Shown here: in pieces, positions 44,246 to 55,000 of the stretch
Numbering within the stretch: the stretch's first letter is position 1
Layout: each line of letters opens with the position of its first letter
Assembly: GCA_949361645.1 (NCBI GenBank)
Contig: OX442418.1
Span: 10,636,632-10,700,631, forward strand
Reading direction: 5' to 3'
DNA length: 64,000 nucleotides
Source of the DNA: Spongilla lacustris
Lineage: Eukaryota > Porifera > Demospongiae > Spongillida > Spongillidae
The notes under the pieces: generated by a model
Seen by the model: the letters and a program-made list of their open reading frames with translations, nothing else
Told to the model about the DNA's origin: nothing
Database searches by the model: none
Translations under genes and position numbers: made by a program

Positions 44246-45600
44246 TTGCATACGTTTGTATACATGTATGTGTGTGCATAGATGTTTGCGCTTGTGTATT
44301 TAGGTGCATGTGTGTGCATAAACGTGTGGTTTTTTGTATCTTTGTGTGTTTGTCTCTGTGTGTACATGTGTGTATTGCAGGTGTGTGTGTGTGTGTGTGC
44401 ATAAACATGTCTGCCTGTGTGTGCATCTGTGTGTGTGCAGTGGCGTGGTGGCCAGGGGGGGCCGGGGGGGCAATTGCCCCCCCTGCGGGGCTTAAAAATG
44501 GGGGCGCCACCGAGCACAAGGGGCGCCTTAAAACTGAAAGGTTGTAACAATTTATTTTTCCGTACGTAAATTATACCTACTGGCTAGGCAATTTAAAAAA
44601 AAATTGAATCGGCAATCACTTGTTAGAACCATTGAAGCCCTTCAGGCGCCCAGCCCCCATGGAATAAAGTACTATTGAAATTTGACCGTATCATGTGTAA
44701 TTAGAATATAGAGATTACCGGGCCCCCTCCGCCCCCACCAAAAAAAAAAAAATCTCGTACGTGTTTAAACGAGCGCATCTTCGTAATCATTAACGCTTCC
44801 GCGTAGTTGGGCGTAGCCCGACCTTCGCGTTTTGGCGATACGCGAAGGTCGGGCTACGCCCAACTAGCTTCCGCGTACCTGTTCAGGAAGGAACTGATAT
44901 CCACAGGATTACAGCACACAGCTGCGTTCATGATTATGAAGATACGCTCATTTAAGGACGAAGCTTTTTTTTCGGTGGGTGCGAAGGGGGGAAGCTTATT
45001 CGTGGTACTTTACGGTATATTGCTCTTTGTCAATCATCAGTTTTAAAAAGACGTTCATAGTCGGATCGGAATACATTTTCAGTTGTAAGAAGTGTTGGAT
45101 GGAAGATAGCAATTTTATGCAGAGGTAATTATGACTTGGATGCATTTAGGTCGGTGTGGGCAGAGGGGTTATTTAATTTTGCACAAGTCTTCAATACGTT
45201 TTATAGTTTTTACGAGGAATCAGAACATGGCGATCTGCGTGAACATGACAAAGAAGAGACTGAGCAAGCTGTCACTGATGACATGCGTATAGAGAAACAT
45301 ACACACCAGTACCACGTTCTGGATGCTTTTTCTGAATTGTGCGAGCAGTATTCGATAGCAGTTGCAGTACGCCGGCAGCTTTTCGGCACTAAAGAGAGTT
45401 AAAAAAAGACGTCTCCGATCTACCATGGTGCAAGAAAGGCTAGAGGGGCTCATGTTGATGACAGTAGAGAAGAAATTTCTAATAAGGCCATTGTACAGCA
45501 AAGTTCCATCCGAATTGTCCACCATTCGGTTAGCGCATGCGCGCATACTACATATTTTATTATTCACTCTTACGAGCGAGCGTTTTAAAATTGGCTTCGG

Positions 45601-45631
<31 letters not shown>

Positions 45632-47361
45632 AAAATATGCAAGTGTCCCCCAAGCCAATAAATAGCCACCACGCCACTGTGTGTGTGTGTGTGCATAAAC
45701 ATGTCTGCCTGTGTGTGTATTGCAGGTGTGTGTGTGCTTAAACATGTCTGCCTGTGTGTGCATCTGTGTGTGCAAATTGATACATGTACTAGTTTCTTTT
45801 CAATGATAACATCTTGCTAAGTGCATAAATTTCCCTGAAGGTGTGCCCACATCTTGAGTGGCTATATACATGTAAGAGATTAAATTTTCATGTCATTGTT
45901 AACATTTTGAGGCAGGTAGGACTGCTGGCATCACATAGTACGCACATGTACTTAAGTATCAGCTCACAATCAATCAATTTGCCAGTGTACAGTGGTGGCA
46001 TGGTTGCTTCGTGGGCAAACAGTGAATGTTGTGGTGTTCTTGTTCCAAAGGGAGGACATGTGGTACGAAGAAAAGAAGAAGCAAATAGATGAATCTGCAG
46101 CTGATCGGTATATGCAATGATGACATTTGTGTACTCAGAATCTACTTTGGGAGTGCTCTGTTAACCTGTGGGAAGAGAGGTTCTTAATGTTAATAATGAA
46201 TTGGAAGAGCCCCCTGCATATGCATATATATTACCATGTAATGGGATGACCAATGTAGATTGGTTTTTATTACATTTTATATATACAGAGGAACAAACTG
46301 TACATACCTGCTTACAGCCATCCGCTAATGAAACTGCATCAGCCTCGATCCCTTGTCTATGATGAATGATGTTAAATTCATATAGTAGTTGTATCAATCC
46401 TGGTACATGTACATAGTTATTATTAATACTTATGCTTATAAACATACATTATATTAATACTGTATTTTATATAAGCTTATGTATATAAATATAGTTATAT
46501 CAATGCTTCAGAGTACAGTAGTTTAAATAATAAAATTAAAATAGTAGTGATCAGTTTTTCTAAAAAAATTTGTGTTACCCCGGTATATGTACTTGTTTTA
46601 TACTTGTACAATATCTACATGTACATGTATGAAAAAGAAAACGTTATTTCATTCAGAAAATAGTAGTGCGTTGTCGCATACCGGGGGGTATAATATCATT
46701 ACATGTATTGTATTAATATGTGCCAAATTAATTATTGGAAACTAAGTAACTACTAAACAAATATCGATGTGCTTCTTGCTAGTAAAGCTCTAGCATTCTG
46801 GTGCATCAGTGTAATCATATTAATTCTGTGTTATTTCATCGTATGATTTTCTTACAGGAAAGCTGAGCATCAGATGAAATACGATAGAATTCGACAGAAA
46901 TATGGTATAGATAGAATTTCACATGATGCCTTTTTAAAAATATCTGCATTTCAGCTCTTTAGACTGGAGATTGAGAGAAGGAAATATGATGCTACATGTG
47001 TGTGTGTGTGTTGTGTTAGTACTACTCTCCAATTTTGAATTTAAATTCACTGGTGCTATATGTACAGGGCATGCATGTGGAATGGAGATGGTTGGCTAAG
47101 AGCTGCTAGAGTCTTCGAGCACTAGGGAGTCAAGTTTGCCAAAATAAAAATCCCCTTCCCCATTCCACTTTTCAGTGGCTGTGTTGGCTTGATAAAACGG
47201 GGAGTTGATTTTGTATGGAGTGAACAAGGACTACACAAAGTGTCTTATAGGGACTACATGCACATAGCAACCCTAGTTATAGTAGTGCTAGAACAGTTTG
47301 TTAATTCTCAAAATGATTTGCATGTGAATTTTTTTTTTTTTCAGCTGCATTCAACAACTGA
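43715..47361 (+). CDS. Tail-only PTTG1IP-like membrane microprotein
   Basis: Four exons: 43715-43836, 46051-46107, 46858-46904 and 47345-47361, giving 80 residues. The protein starts MELLLLLILYTGALC, spans one hydrophobic segment (to about residue 32) and continues DWKHHNTR. The charged helix DMWYEEKKKQIDESAADR follows, then KAEHQMKYDRIRQKY and AAFNN-stop. The 47-nt third exon has the same size and phase as exon 6 of the full-length gene (40726-40772), and its product aligns with KADRREKNDEIRNKYG. The end YAAFNN resembles the PTTG1IP C-terminus and keeps a YxxPhi motif. The upstream acceptor at 43711 puts an in-frame TAA before the ATG, so no PSI ectodomain can be joined in this frame. It is either a genuine shortened gene or a copy that lost its first three exons. 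The first donor (GTTGGC) is weak. The first intron holds a hAT insertion. Confidence 0.7.
44162..44246. repeat. (TG)n microsatellite
   Basis: Nearly pure TG tract in the first intron of the tail-only gene; related TG-rich DNA continues to 44437 and again from 45680. Confidence 0.95.
44438..45679 (+). mobile_element. Decayed hAT transposon
   Basis: Termini CAGTGGCGTGGTGGC and GCCACCACGCCACTG are 15-bp inverted repeats of hAT type, inserted in TG-rich DNA (TGTGTGTG on both sides, so the 8-bp duplication cannot be proven). Near the right end the plus strand encodes SFSALKRVKKRRLRSTMVQE followed by RLEGLMLMTVEKK (about 45377-45475), the C-terminal dimerisation motif of hAT transposases. Just upstream the frame 45136-45402 (MDAFRSVWAEGLFNFAQVFN...) is out of phase with it. 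Most of the transposase is missing. G tracts lie inside both ends. A Mutator-like MITE sits at 44804-44866. Confidence 0.8.
44804..44866. mobile_element. 63-bp TAGTTGGGCG MITE nested in hAT, exact 9-bp TSD
   Basis: Perfect hairpin with ends TAGTTGGGCGTAGCCCGACC and complement. GCTTCCGCG flanks it on both sides (44795-44803 and 44867-44875), an exact 9-bp target-site duplication, as expected for Mutator-like elements. Confidence 0.85.
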
Positions 47362-47384
47362 ATATTGGTCAAGTTGAAATGGCC

Positions 47385-47990
47385 ACTCAGCTCCTCCCAA
47401 CCTGCCACTACATGCTAGCTCTCACCACTGGATCACCTGCTAGCTCTTACCACTGGACTGGATCACCTGCTAGCTCTCACCACTAGATCACCTGCTAGCT
47501 CTCACCCCTGGATCACCTGCTAGCTCTCACCCCTGGATCACCTGCTAGCTCTCGCCACTAGATCACCTGCTAGCTCTTACCACTGGATCACCTGCTAGCT
47601 TAGTTGGGCGTAGCCCGACCTTCGCGTATTGGCGGAAGGTCGGGTATCAAGCCTATACCTGGATTTGTACCCATCTGATAGTGTATGTGGGCTATTAACA
47701 CATATGTGGGCTATTATCACTCGCTATCAGATGGGTACAAATCCAGGTATAGGCTTGATACCCGACCTTCCGCCAATACGCGAAGGTCGGGCTACGCCCA
47801 ACTACTGCTAGCTCTCACCTCTTGATCACCTGCTAGCTCTTACCACTGGATCACCTGCTAGCTCTCACCACTAGATCACCTGCTAGCTTTCACCCCTGGA
47901 CCACCTGCTAGCTCTCACCCCTGGACCACCTGCTAGCTCTCACCCCTGGACCACCTGCTAGCTCTCACCCCTAGCTCTCACTCTTTCGGA
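47385..47990. repeat. 25-bp minisatellite (CCACTGGATCACCTGCTAGC)
   Basis: Units CACCACTGGATCACCTGCTA plus GCTCT, about 15 copies, starting shortly after the stop of the tail-only gene and probably in its 3' untranslated region. Interrupted by the MITE at 47601-47804. Confidence 0.9.
47601..47804. mobile_element. 204-bp TAGTTGGGCG MITE, exact 9-bp TSD
   Basis: Palindrome with ends TAGTTGGGCGTAGCCCGACC and complement, arms of about 85 bp including CTATACCTGGATTTGTACCC. It is inserted inside one minisatellite unit with CTGCTAGCT duplicated (47592-47600 and 47805-47813). Because intact units surround it, the 9-bp duplication is unambiguous. Confidence 0.88.
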
Positions 47991-49203
47991 ACTTTATGTC
48001 ACACGTCTAGTCTTGTGGACCCCCGCGACCCTATTTCAATAACTGAATTGTGTCTGGCTCCGCGCAAGACTATGTTATACCATCTGCCTGGTTTATCTGA
48101 GTTTTCCGCAGGTACTGTCTGTCCAATCTAAAAGTTCTCTTGACCCTTTCCCTCAACCTCCTGTGGCTATGGATATATTGATCATCAAACTTGGTCTTCC
48201 CCCGGCTGTCACCCATGCACTAATATACCCCGGTTATAAAACGATGTGTAACGGATATCAACTATGTCAAAGAGCAGCACACATATACAAACTCGAGAAC
48301 ACCAAAAACTCCCTTTCGTCACTTAGCAATACATGTTTTATGCATGTTCGCATAGCATGCCTATTAAGCATGCACGATTATAATGACCTAATACTAATTA
48401 CGTCATTGAGTTCTTGGTTACATATGTTATGAACATGATCACATTGGTTGGTTATTGTATCTACCCGTGATTGCATGACCTCTTCCCCTATTAAAGTGGA
48501 GGACAGCGCCGAGGAAAGTGTATTGTGATGTGGCGGCATACATGGATTGGAAACGAGAAAGATAACGGAATTTTTTTCATGCACGTTTCGTCTTCCGTAC
48601 TGAACTACTTGAATGTTATTCGGAGCTAGCTAGTGCCATGCATTCCTCAGTATCGAAAGGTGAAGGGTTTCGTCTAAACACCCCATGACTGAAGTTGAAT
48701 TGTTGATTGCAATATAGCCTTTTTATGATCCTGAGCATTTATTTCAGCGTTCGTTCTGGGCAGGCCCAGACACACAAAAAAAAAAAAAGAACAGACGACT
48801 GCTGACTGATAATAAGCCTCATTGCAAATAATTTCTAGTTCGTGAATTGTAAACATTTCGTGAGACAAATTGCAGGGGGGCAAAAAACAAAGTGACGTGG
48901 AAGACGCCATCCCCCATGCAACTTTGAAGAGCTCATTGAGAGCATCACGAACATGCTATTATTATTTTTCAGGGGGGTCTTAGTAAAAGCGCTAAAAGGT
49001 TTCATAGCTAGCTATAGGGGGAGCGGAGGGGTCTTTGACAAAAAAGGAATTTAAGAGTAGCACGCATTATCGTACTCTTTTAAACAAGTCTAGAGCAGGT
49101 GGGGCTTGCTCGCGACGTGCGCTCTTAACAGTATAGTAACATACGAATGGGCTTACTAGCGTTAGTATATCCTTACATTGCTTTGTGACGCTTCGATTGT
49201 TGT
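47991..49203. other. intergenic, no gene recognised
   Basis: Apparently unique sequence without supported exons. An A tract is present near 48776. Confidence 0.4.
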
Positions 49204-49703
49204 ACCATAGATTGATAACCTAACGAAAAAAAAAAAAAAAAAAAGTTACCTTACTTTCTAAGCCGGCCAAACCAAGTGAGTTTAAGTGCCTGTCCTACTG
49301 AAGTAGTAAGCATAGTTCCTTTCGTGTTTAATAGTTCAATAGTTTCAATAGTAGTTGAAGCTTTGCATACCATTTGTTTCACTCTTTTTCATGGAAGGAT
49401 CATAAAGATATGATTTTTGAAAAGAGGTCAATCACATATTTGAGTCAATGTATAAAGCAGTATGCGGCAAAGTCGCTTATCGGTGAGCGAAAGAATGAGA
49501 CTAGAAATCCAGGACCTACTCCATTGACAGTATCCATTCATATCTCCTACTAGAAGAACGTTAGGGTGGCCCAGTTACAACAACAGCTAAGTCTGACTTC
49601 TGTCAGTCTATGATGACGTCATATACAGTGAAACGATGATACGTACGTCAAGTTCAATGTATTGCGTTGCCAATCCCGTTACGTTAGGTCATCAATCTAT
49701 GGT
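49204..49703. mobile_element. 0.5-kb MITE-like element
   Basis: Termini ACCATAGATTGATAACCTAA and the complement TTAGGTCATCAATCTATGGT are inverted repeats. TGT flanks both sides (49201-49203 and 49704-49706). No coding capacity recognised. Confidence 0.6.
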
Positions 49704-49790
49704 TGTACTACCGGGTAGCCCCTAGTAAATTTACATTACCGCTCCGTAGAGGTTCAGCAAGCGATGAAATGACAGCATCTACAACAGCAA

Positions 49791-49829
49791 CCTGAAATGA
49801 AGCCTACTAGAAGTAGGCTTCATTTCAGG
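49791..49829. repeat. Perfect hairpin
   Basis: CCTGAAATGAAGCCTACT is followed directly by its complement; a short foldback of unknown origin. Confidence 0.7.
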
Positions 49830-50660
49830 GACTTGGCGATGCGGTATTTGCGGAGGGGGCGGGGTTGAACTGGCCAGAATTTTTTTGCGCCCCCCTCGCC
49901 TCCCCACCCTCGCAAAGAGTGCGATATAGGACATAAAATTTATTAGTCCCCAGGCTCGCGCCCTAGATCTATAAATGCTAGAATGATATTATAGGACCAA
50001 CTTTGAAGGCTTATCCTGATCACATTTGGCCAAAAAAGTGTAGCGGTTTTAAGATTTAATTTTGAAGGATAGGCATTATACAGTACATGCACTCCTTTTG
50101 ATTAGTTTTGTTCAATGATGATCACAGTGATTCGCGAGTTGTCAACACTATTAACTATGGATGTTTGCCTAATTTATCGGATGCGTTTTTGTAAGGCTTA
50201 CATGTACACGGATTATACATGTGAGGTCTAGTTCAGTTGATTACAGAACCCTTGCTATTAATTATTGTTTGACACAGTTCATTGCTACAATCGAAATACT
50301 ATTCACCAGTAGCATGCCCATCTGTACGTATCATCCGGTCTGTTAATGACGAGTCCAATTGTCCTCAATACTTCCGTTCCTGTTTACTGAGAGATTGATA
50401 GCATTCTTATGTTTCGCCACTTAAAAATATTCCATATGGACTGATAGAACATGCCAACATCACCAAGATTCCTTTAGAATTAATTTCTAAACTGCTGTGC
50501 ATGACACACCATCGTGCGGTTTCCTATTATATCGCTGTTTTTTTTGTAGTTTTAGTTTTAAAGGTGTTGGATCACGCTGTTCATATTATAGTTGTAAGAA
50601 ATCTTTACACGATGCAAGTGGTTTAATCAGTTGGCTGAGTCAAACGTTAATCAGCTTACC
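49830..50660. other. no gene recognised
   Basis: Unannotated sequence between two small elements; no supported exon. Confidence 0.35.
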
Positions 50661-50880
50661 CAGGGCCGGTGAAAGCCGTAGTGAGGCCCGGGGTAACATA
50701 TCATTTGAGGGCCCCATAAGCCCTGAAAATACGAGCGGGGGGGGGGGGGGGGGGTCCCTCTTGAGATTGGCCCGCCGGGCCCCCTATTATATGCCTTGGG
50801 GCCCCTATTATACCTTGGGGCCCGGGGTAAGTAACCCCGCTTACCCCCCCCCCCCCCCCCCCCCCCTCTCACCGGCCCTG
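50661..50880. mobile_element. 220-bp hAT MITE, exact 8-bp TSD
   Basis: Termini CAGGGCCGGTGA and TCACCGGCCCTG. AGCTTACC flanks both sides (50653-50660 and 50881-50888), the exact 8-bp duplication expected for hAT. The body is G-rich on the left and C-rich on the right (long G and C tracts facing each other). Confidence 0.85.
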
Positions 50881-51035
50881 AGCTTACCTATACAAGCTCA
50901 GATAAGTGTACTATTATATAATAGCATCCTAGATCTAGGACAAAAGTCCTATATGGATCAAGGACATCTGGAGATTAAATATTAAAGGGAAGCTATTGCT
51001 GTGTTCAATGAGAAAGATAACACAACCAAATACAC

Positions 51036-51240
51036 TGACAAGATATAAAAATTCTTATATTTAGCACTTAGTAGAACGGCATTACATTTATGTTGCTAAA
51101 TATAGGAATAATTATATTGTATCTCCAATCCCTTGTTCCCAGGACCCTTCCTTTTTACACCACCATTGCCTTCAAATCCTGTAAACCACTAACTTTCTCA
51201 TAGAGAATCTTTTTAAATCAGTCTTGTTTGATTCATTTTT
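51036..51240. mobile_element. Family C MITE copy (degenerate)
   Basis: Shares AAGATATAAAAA, GCTAAATATAGGAATAATTA, TTTTTACACCACC and CACTAACTTTCTCATAGAGA segments with the copy at 53361-53632. Borders approximate. Confidence 0.55.
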
Positions 51241-52211
51241 TTACTACTAGTATACTATACAACCCGCGTACATACGTTTGTATAACAAAAATTGTCTTAT
51301 TTGTTTACATGTGTAGCTGTTCTACATCAAAACTCGCGCGCCAATCTTTAAATGTACTGCTTAACTCACAGCTCGGTTCGATTCAGTATTTGCATGCTAG
51401 CATCAGGATCCGCATTGCACCAGAGATAATTAATGATTCAGTGTATTAATTCGTATAGTATCACTTTTGGCATTCAATTTTTAAGACTTAATTTGTTCCC
51501 CCGGCCCCACAGAAATAGGTTTCTATGGGATATGAGAAACTTTCCCACATTATTTATCTGTTCCGTTGTTGAATTACATTGTATCTGCGCGGCTATTCTA
51601 CTGATCAGTTTTTTTTTTTTTAAAGCTCATATAAGCTATTAATAGGTACGTTCATGATGAATTCTGAGCAGATTCCTGTAAAAAAGGATCCTCGAAACTC
51701 TACCTACCTGAGATTTGCAAGGTACAAATGTATATTCAATTTCAGTTGCAAATACAATCAGTAGTTACAATCAGTACATGTGTCCGACGTACTGTTGGTG
51801 TATTGTTCCACAGAAAGGTCTTTTTCTGCTGTAAATTCTAAAGTCAAATTATGACGCGACATCGGTCCACAACGGCTCAGGAAAGGCTTGAAAATTTGCT
51901 AATAATGTCTGCATGTTGAACGTAACTGTCTCTCTACCTTAATTCGCTATCATGCGATCCAAAGTCTCCCCCCCCCCCCCTCCCCCTTCCGATAATTTGT
52001 GCCCAGACCGCTACTGCAGTGATTACTTAATTGCTCAGCCATTTTGGCGATTCCAATCTACCACGAAATTCGACCAGACGTGTATACTCGTCTGGGTACG
52101 AGACTAGAGTATGCCGACCTTACGAAACGTGTATATCAAGAACAGAAGTTCGAAATAGTATACTAGGATGTCTCATATCCCATAGAATCCGATTTCATTG
52201 AGAAAAAAAAT
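51241..52211. other. no gene recognised
   Basis: AT-rich; CCAGACG...CGTCTGGGTACGAGACTAG near 52075-52110 is a probable remnant of the TAGTCTCG family. Confidence 0.4.
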
Positions 52212-53160
52212 TCAATACGGTACCTGAATACCTTCAAGCAGGGTTGCCGAAAGTCAGGCCGGGGTCCGGCCTGTGACCGGCCGGCCTGAAAGGCCCGGCC
52301 TGCCAGGCCGGCCTGCCAGGTCGGATAAATTGATGTTATTAAACAATTTATTAAAAATTCATGGCTAACCACAAAACATTGTGAACTTATTCAACAATTT
52401 ATTAAAAATTAATACTTCTTCAGCGTGCAGCTCCATCCGAGCGGGTTGTTTTCGCGAGCTAAGCTGATTCAACAGCGCCAGAGATGGAACCTTCTCCCTC
52501 AACGTTTGGAGGCGTGTGTCATGCTGAAGCACAATGCATGGTTAATTACAAGTATTTAGATAGCAAGCGCGCTGTTTGCATCACTGCATGTTATGTATCT
52601 CAGACTCAGTTTCTGTATCTGTAATTTGTAAATTGTAACCATTAACAACTGATTGTAATAACTATAATTAGCATTAAAGTGGGAAAAACCACTAAGTGAA
52701 GTGACTGGATGGGTATAAGGGCGACGTTGGCATTTGCTATACTAAGAGCCACAAGTTTGTGCATAAGAGGAAGCAGAGTGAATTGGAGAAGTGCAGTGCA
52801 CATGGATGATGGGGCTGGACTACCCACATCCGTCAGCTTATGAATAGTGTTATTATGTGTGTGCATGTGCCTGAGTATGGTATTTTGTATTTTAGGGGGT
52901 TTTTTTTAAATAAATTACTATAGACATCGCGAAATGAATTAATAATTTATTATAATAAGTGGGTGGATCCCGGCCTGCCGGCCTGTCAGGTCACGGTCCG
53001 GCCTGCCAGGCCGAGCTAAATGTCCGGCCTGGCAGGCCGACCTGGCAGGCCGGACTGGCCTTCGGCAACCCTGCCTTCAAGGTCAACTTCCTCTTGTGTG
53101 GCTTCAAACCTTTCCAGTTCCTGCAGTGTTGGCTTCACAACTTCATGCATGAATCTACAT
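52212..53160 (-). pseudogene. Coding-like exon split by a hAT MITE
   Basis: On the minus strand, after a TTTATTTTAG acceptor (53161 onwards), one frame reads CRFMHEVVKPTLQELERFEA, then TQEEVDLE. It is interrupted at 53074 by the hAT MITE and resumes after it as GIQ, followed either by a weak GT donor or by VPY and a stop at 52212-52214. The residues look like an amphipathic helix. No partner exons were found, so the parent gene is unknown, and the open frame could be fortuitous. Confidence 0.35.
52239..53073. mobile_element. 835-bp hAT MITE, exact 8-bp TSD
   Basis: Termini CAGGGTTGCCGAAAGTCAGG and the complement-like GGCCTTCGGCAACCCTG. CCTTCAAG flanks both sides (52231-52238 and 53074-53081). 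Both ends carry clusters of the self-complementary motif CAGGCCGGCCTG. The AT-rich interior has no transposase. Confidence 0.85.
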
Positions 53161-53360
53161 CTAAAATAAATAAACAATTTTACGTCCAAAACTAGAATTT
53201 ATTTTTAAAGCGCAATAAATTGAAGCCCAATCAGGGAAAAACGACACTTCAACATTGCAGTTAAAAGAGTTGTCTATCATAGACTATAGTAGTGCCTGAC
53301 GTGGCATGTCATACAAACGTATGTACGGGTTGTACAGTATACTATAGTAGAATAAAAATG

Positions 53361-53632
53361 AATGAAACAAGATATAAAAACATTCTCTCTGAGAAACTTA
53401 GTGGTATAAAGGCAATGGTGGTGTAAAAAGGAAGGGAACAAGGGAAATTGTTCCTATATTTAGCACCGTGAACATAAATGTAACGCCATTTTACAAAGTG
53501 CTAAATATAGGAATAATTATTCATTGTATGAGATCTCGGATTCTCGAATCTCTTTTCCCCTTCTTTTTACACCACAATCCTATATCCACTAACTTTTTCA
53601 GAGAGCCGGAATGTTTTTATATCTTGTTCATT
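53361..53632. mobile_element. Family C MITE
   Basis: Inverted ends AATGAAACAAGATATAAAAA and complement, then TCTCTCTGAGAAACTTAGTG. Central GCTAAATATAGGAATAATTA. Related to 51036 and more distantly to 25138. Confidence 0.7.
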
Positions 53633-54055
53633 ATGGTAAGACATATACTGCATTAAATCTGTGGCGTCTATAAGGCGTACGTGCATTGTCTGCAAGGCAC
53701 TCTGAACAATTAAGCATTCAGGCTCGAAAGAGTAATATTATTTTTAGTAGAACCAAGCCGGGAATGTTAATTTTAACATGCAACTGATTCTTGGTATAGG
53801 GCATATCGTATACCCACATGATTTGTAGTATATCACGTACCGTGCATGCCAGGGGTATATACGAAGGGTCTATACAAGTCACCCAGGCACATTTTTTTAT
53901 AAACATACATATATAGCTATATAGCTACCACGTAAGAGACTCTGTGCATATCAACGCCGCTAAATCTGCTTCAAACTTTCAATGTCAATCTGATGCACGC
54001 ATGCATGCATGCATGCTTCAAGCCGTTGGTATATGTGATTATAATTATTATTATT
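53633..54055. other. no gene recognised
   Basis: Contains (GCAT)n near 53997-54016 and (TTA)n near 54045. Confidence 0.4.
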
Positions 54056-54880
54056 ATATGGGACAGTATCCGCGAAAATTTCGTACGTTTTATATCATTA
54101 TAAGATAATAGTGTTATAACGTTTGAATCGCTATATCTTCCGAACGGTAAACATTATTGACATCCTATTTTCAACACTTTATACTACACCATTTCTCTAT
54201 GACAAAATACATTTTGGAGTCTTGCACTTGCTCCTTGTCAGCATTGCAACGTTCGATACCCCACCGGGTTCAAACCCGCCATAACTTTCGATAGGAGCAA
54301 TCAAATCGCTTCAAATTCGGTTTGTAGGTAGAGAGGTCCTATACCTATCGATTTGTTCTGTTCGTTAATTTTTATATCATCCGTTATGGAGATACAGTTG
54401 AACAAACTACGTGCATTTTTTCCCGCTTGATTCGCGCCAATGATTTGGGCAAATCGCTTCTCGCTCAATGTATGGGGAGGCGGTGGTTATATCATTGGCG
54501 CGAATCAAGCGGGAAAACGCACACGTAGTTTGCTCAACTGTATCTCTGTAACGGATGGCATAAAAATTAACGAACAGAACAAGTAGATAGGTATAGGACC
54601 TCTCTACCTACAAACCGAATTTGAAGCGATTTGATTGCTCCTATCGAAAGTTATGGTGGCTTTGAACCCGGTGGGGTATCGAACGTTGCAATGCTGGTAC
54701 GGAGCAACTGCAAGACTCCAAAATGTATTTTGTCATAGAGAAATGGTGTAGTATGAAGTGCTGAAAATAGAATGTCAATAACGCTTAACGTTCGGAAGAT
54801 ATAGTGATTCAAACGTTATTACACTATTGTTTTATAATGTTATAAAACGTACGAAAGTTTCGCGGATACTGTCCCATATA
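54056..54880. mobile_element. Foldback element B (intact copy)
   Basis: An 825-bp palindrome with ends GGGACAGTATCCGCGAAA and complement. The arms share long stretches with the 7012-8912 copy (TTCGAACGG-like, CATTTCTCTATGACAAAATA, GAGATACAGTTGAACAAACT) but have different outermost 30 bp. No transposase. ATAT flanks both ends. Confidence 0.8.
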
Positions 54881-55000
54881 TATATATATCGCGTGTTCGG
54901 CTTCGAAGACATAACTATATATGTACTCCCGGCGGTTGGTATAACTATAAAATCAATAGCTGCATGCGCTAGTATGTTTAGTTTGAAAGCGAGTGGGATG

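Noticed and set aside
44010..44550. 169-codon frames across the (TG)n tract
   Set aside because: Dinucleotide repeat read through plus transposon end; no conserved composition.
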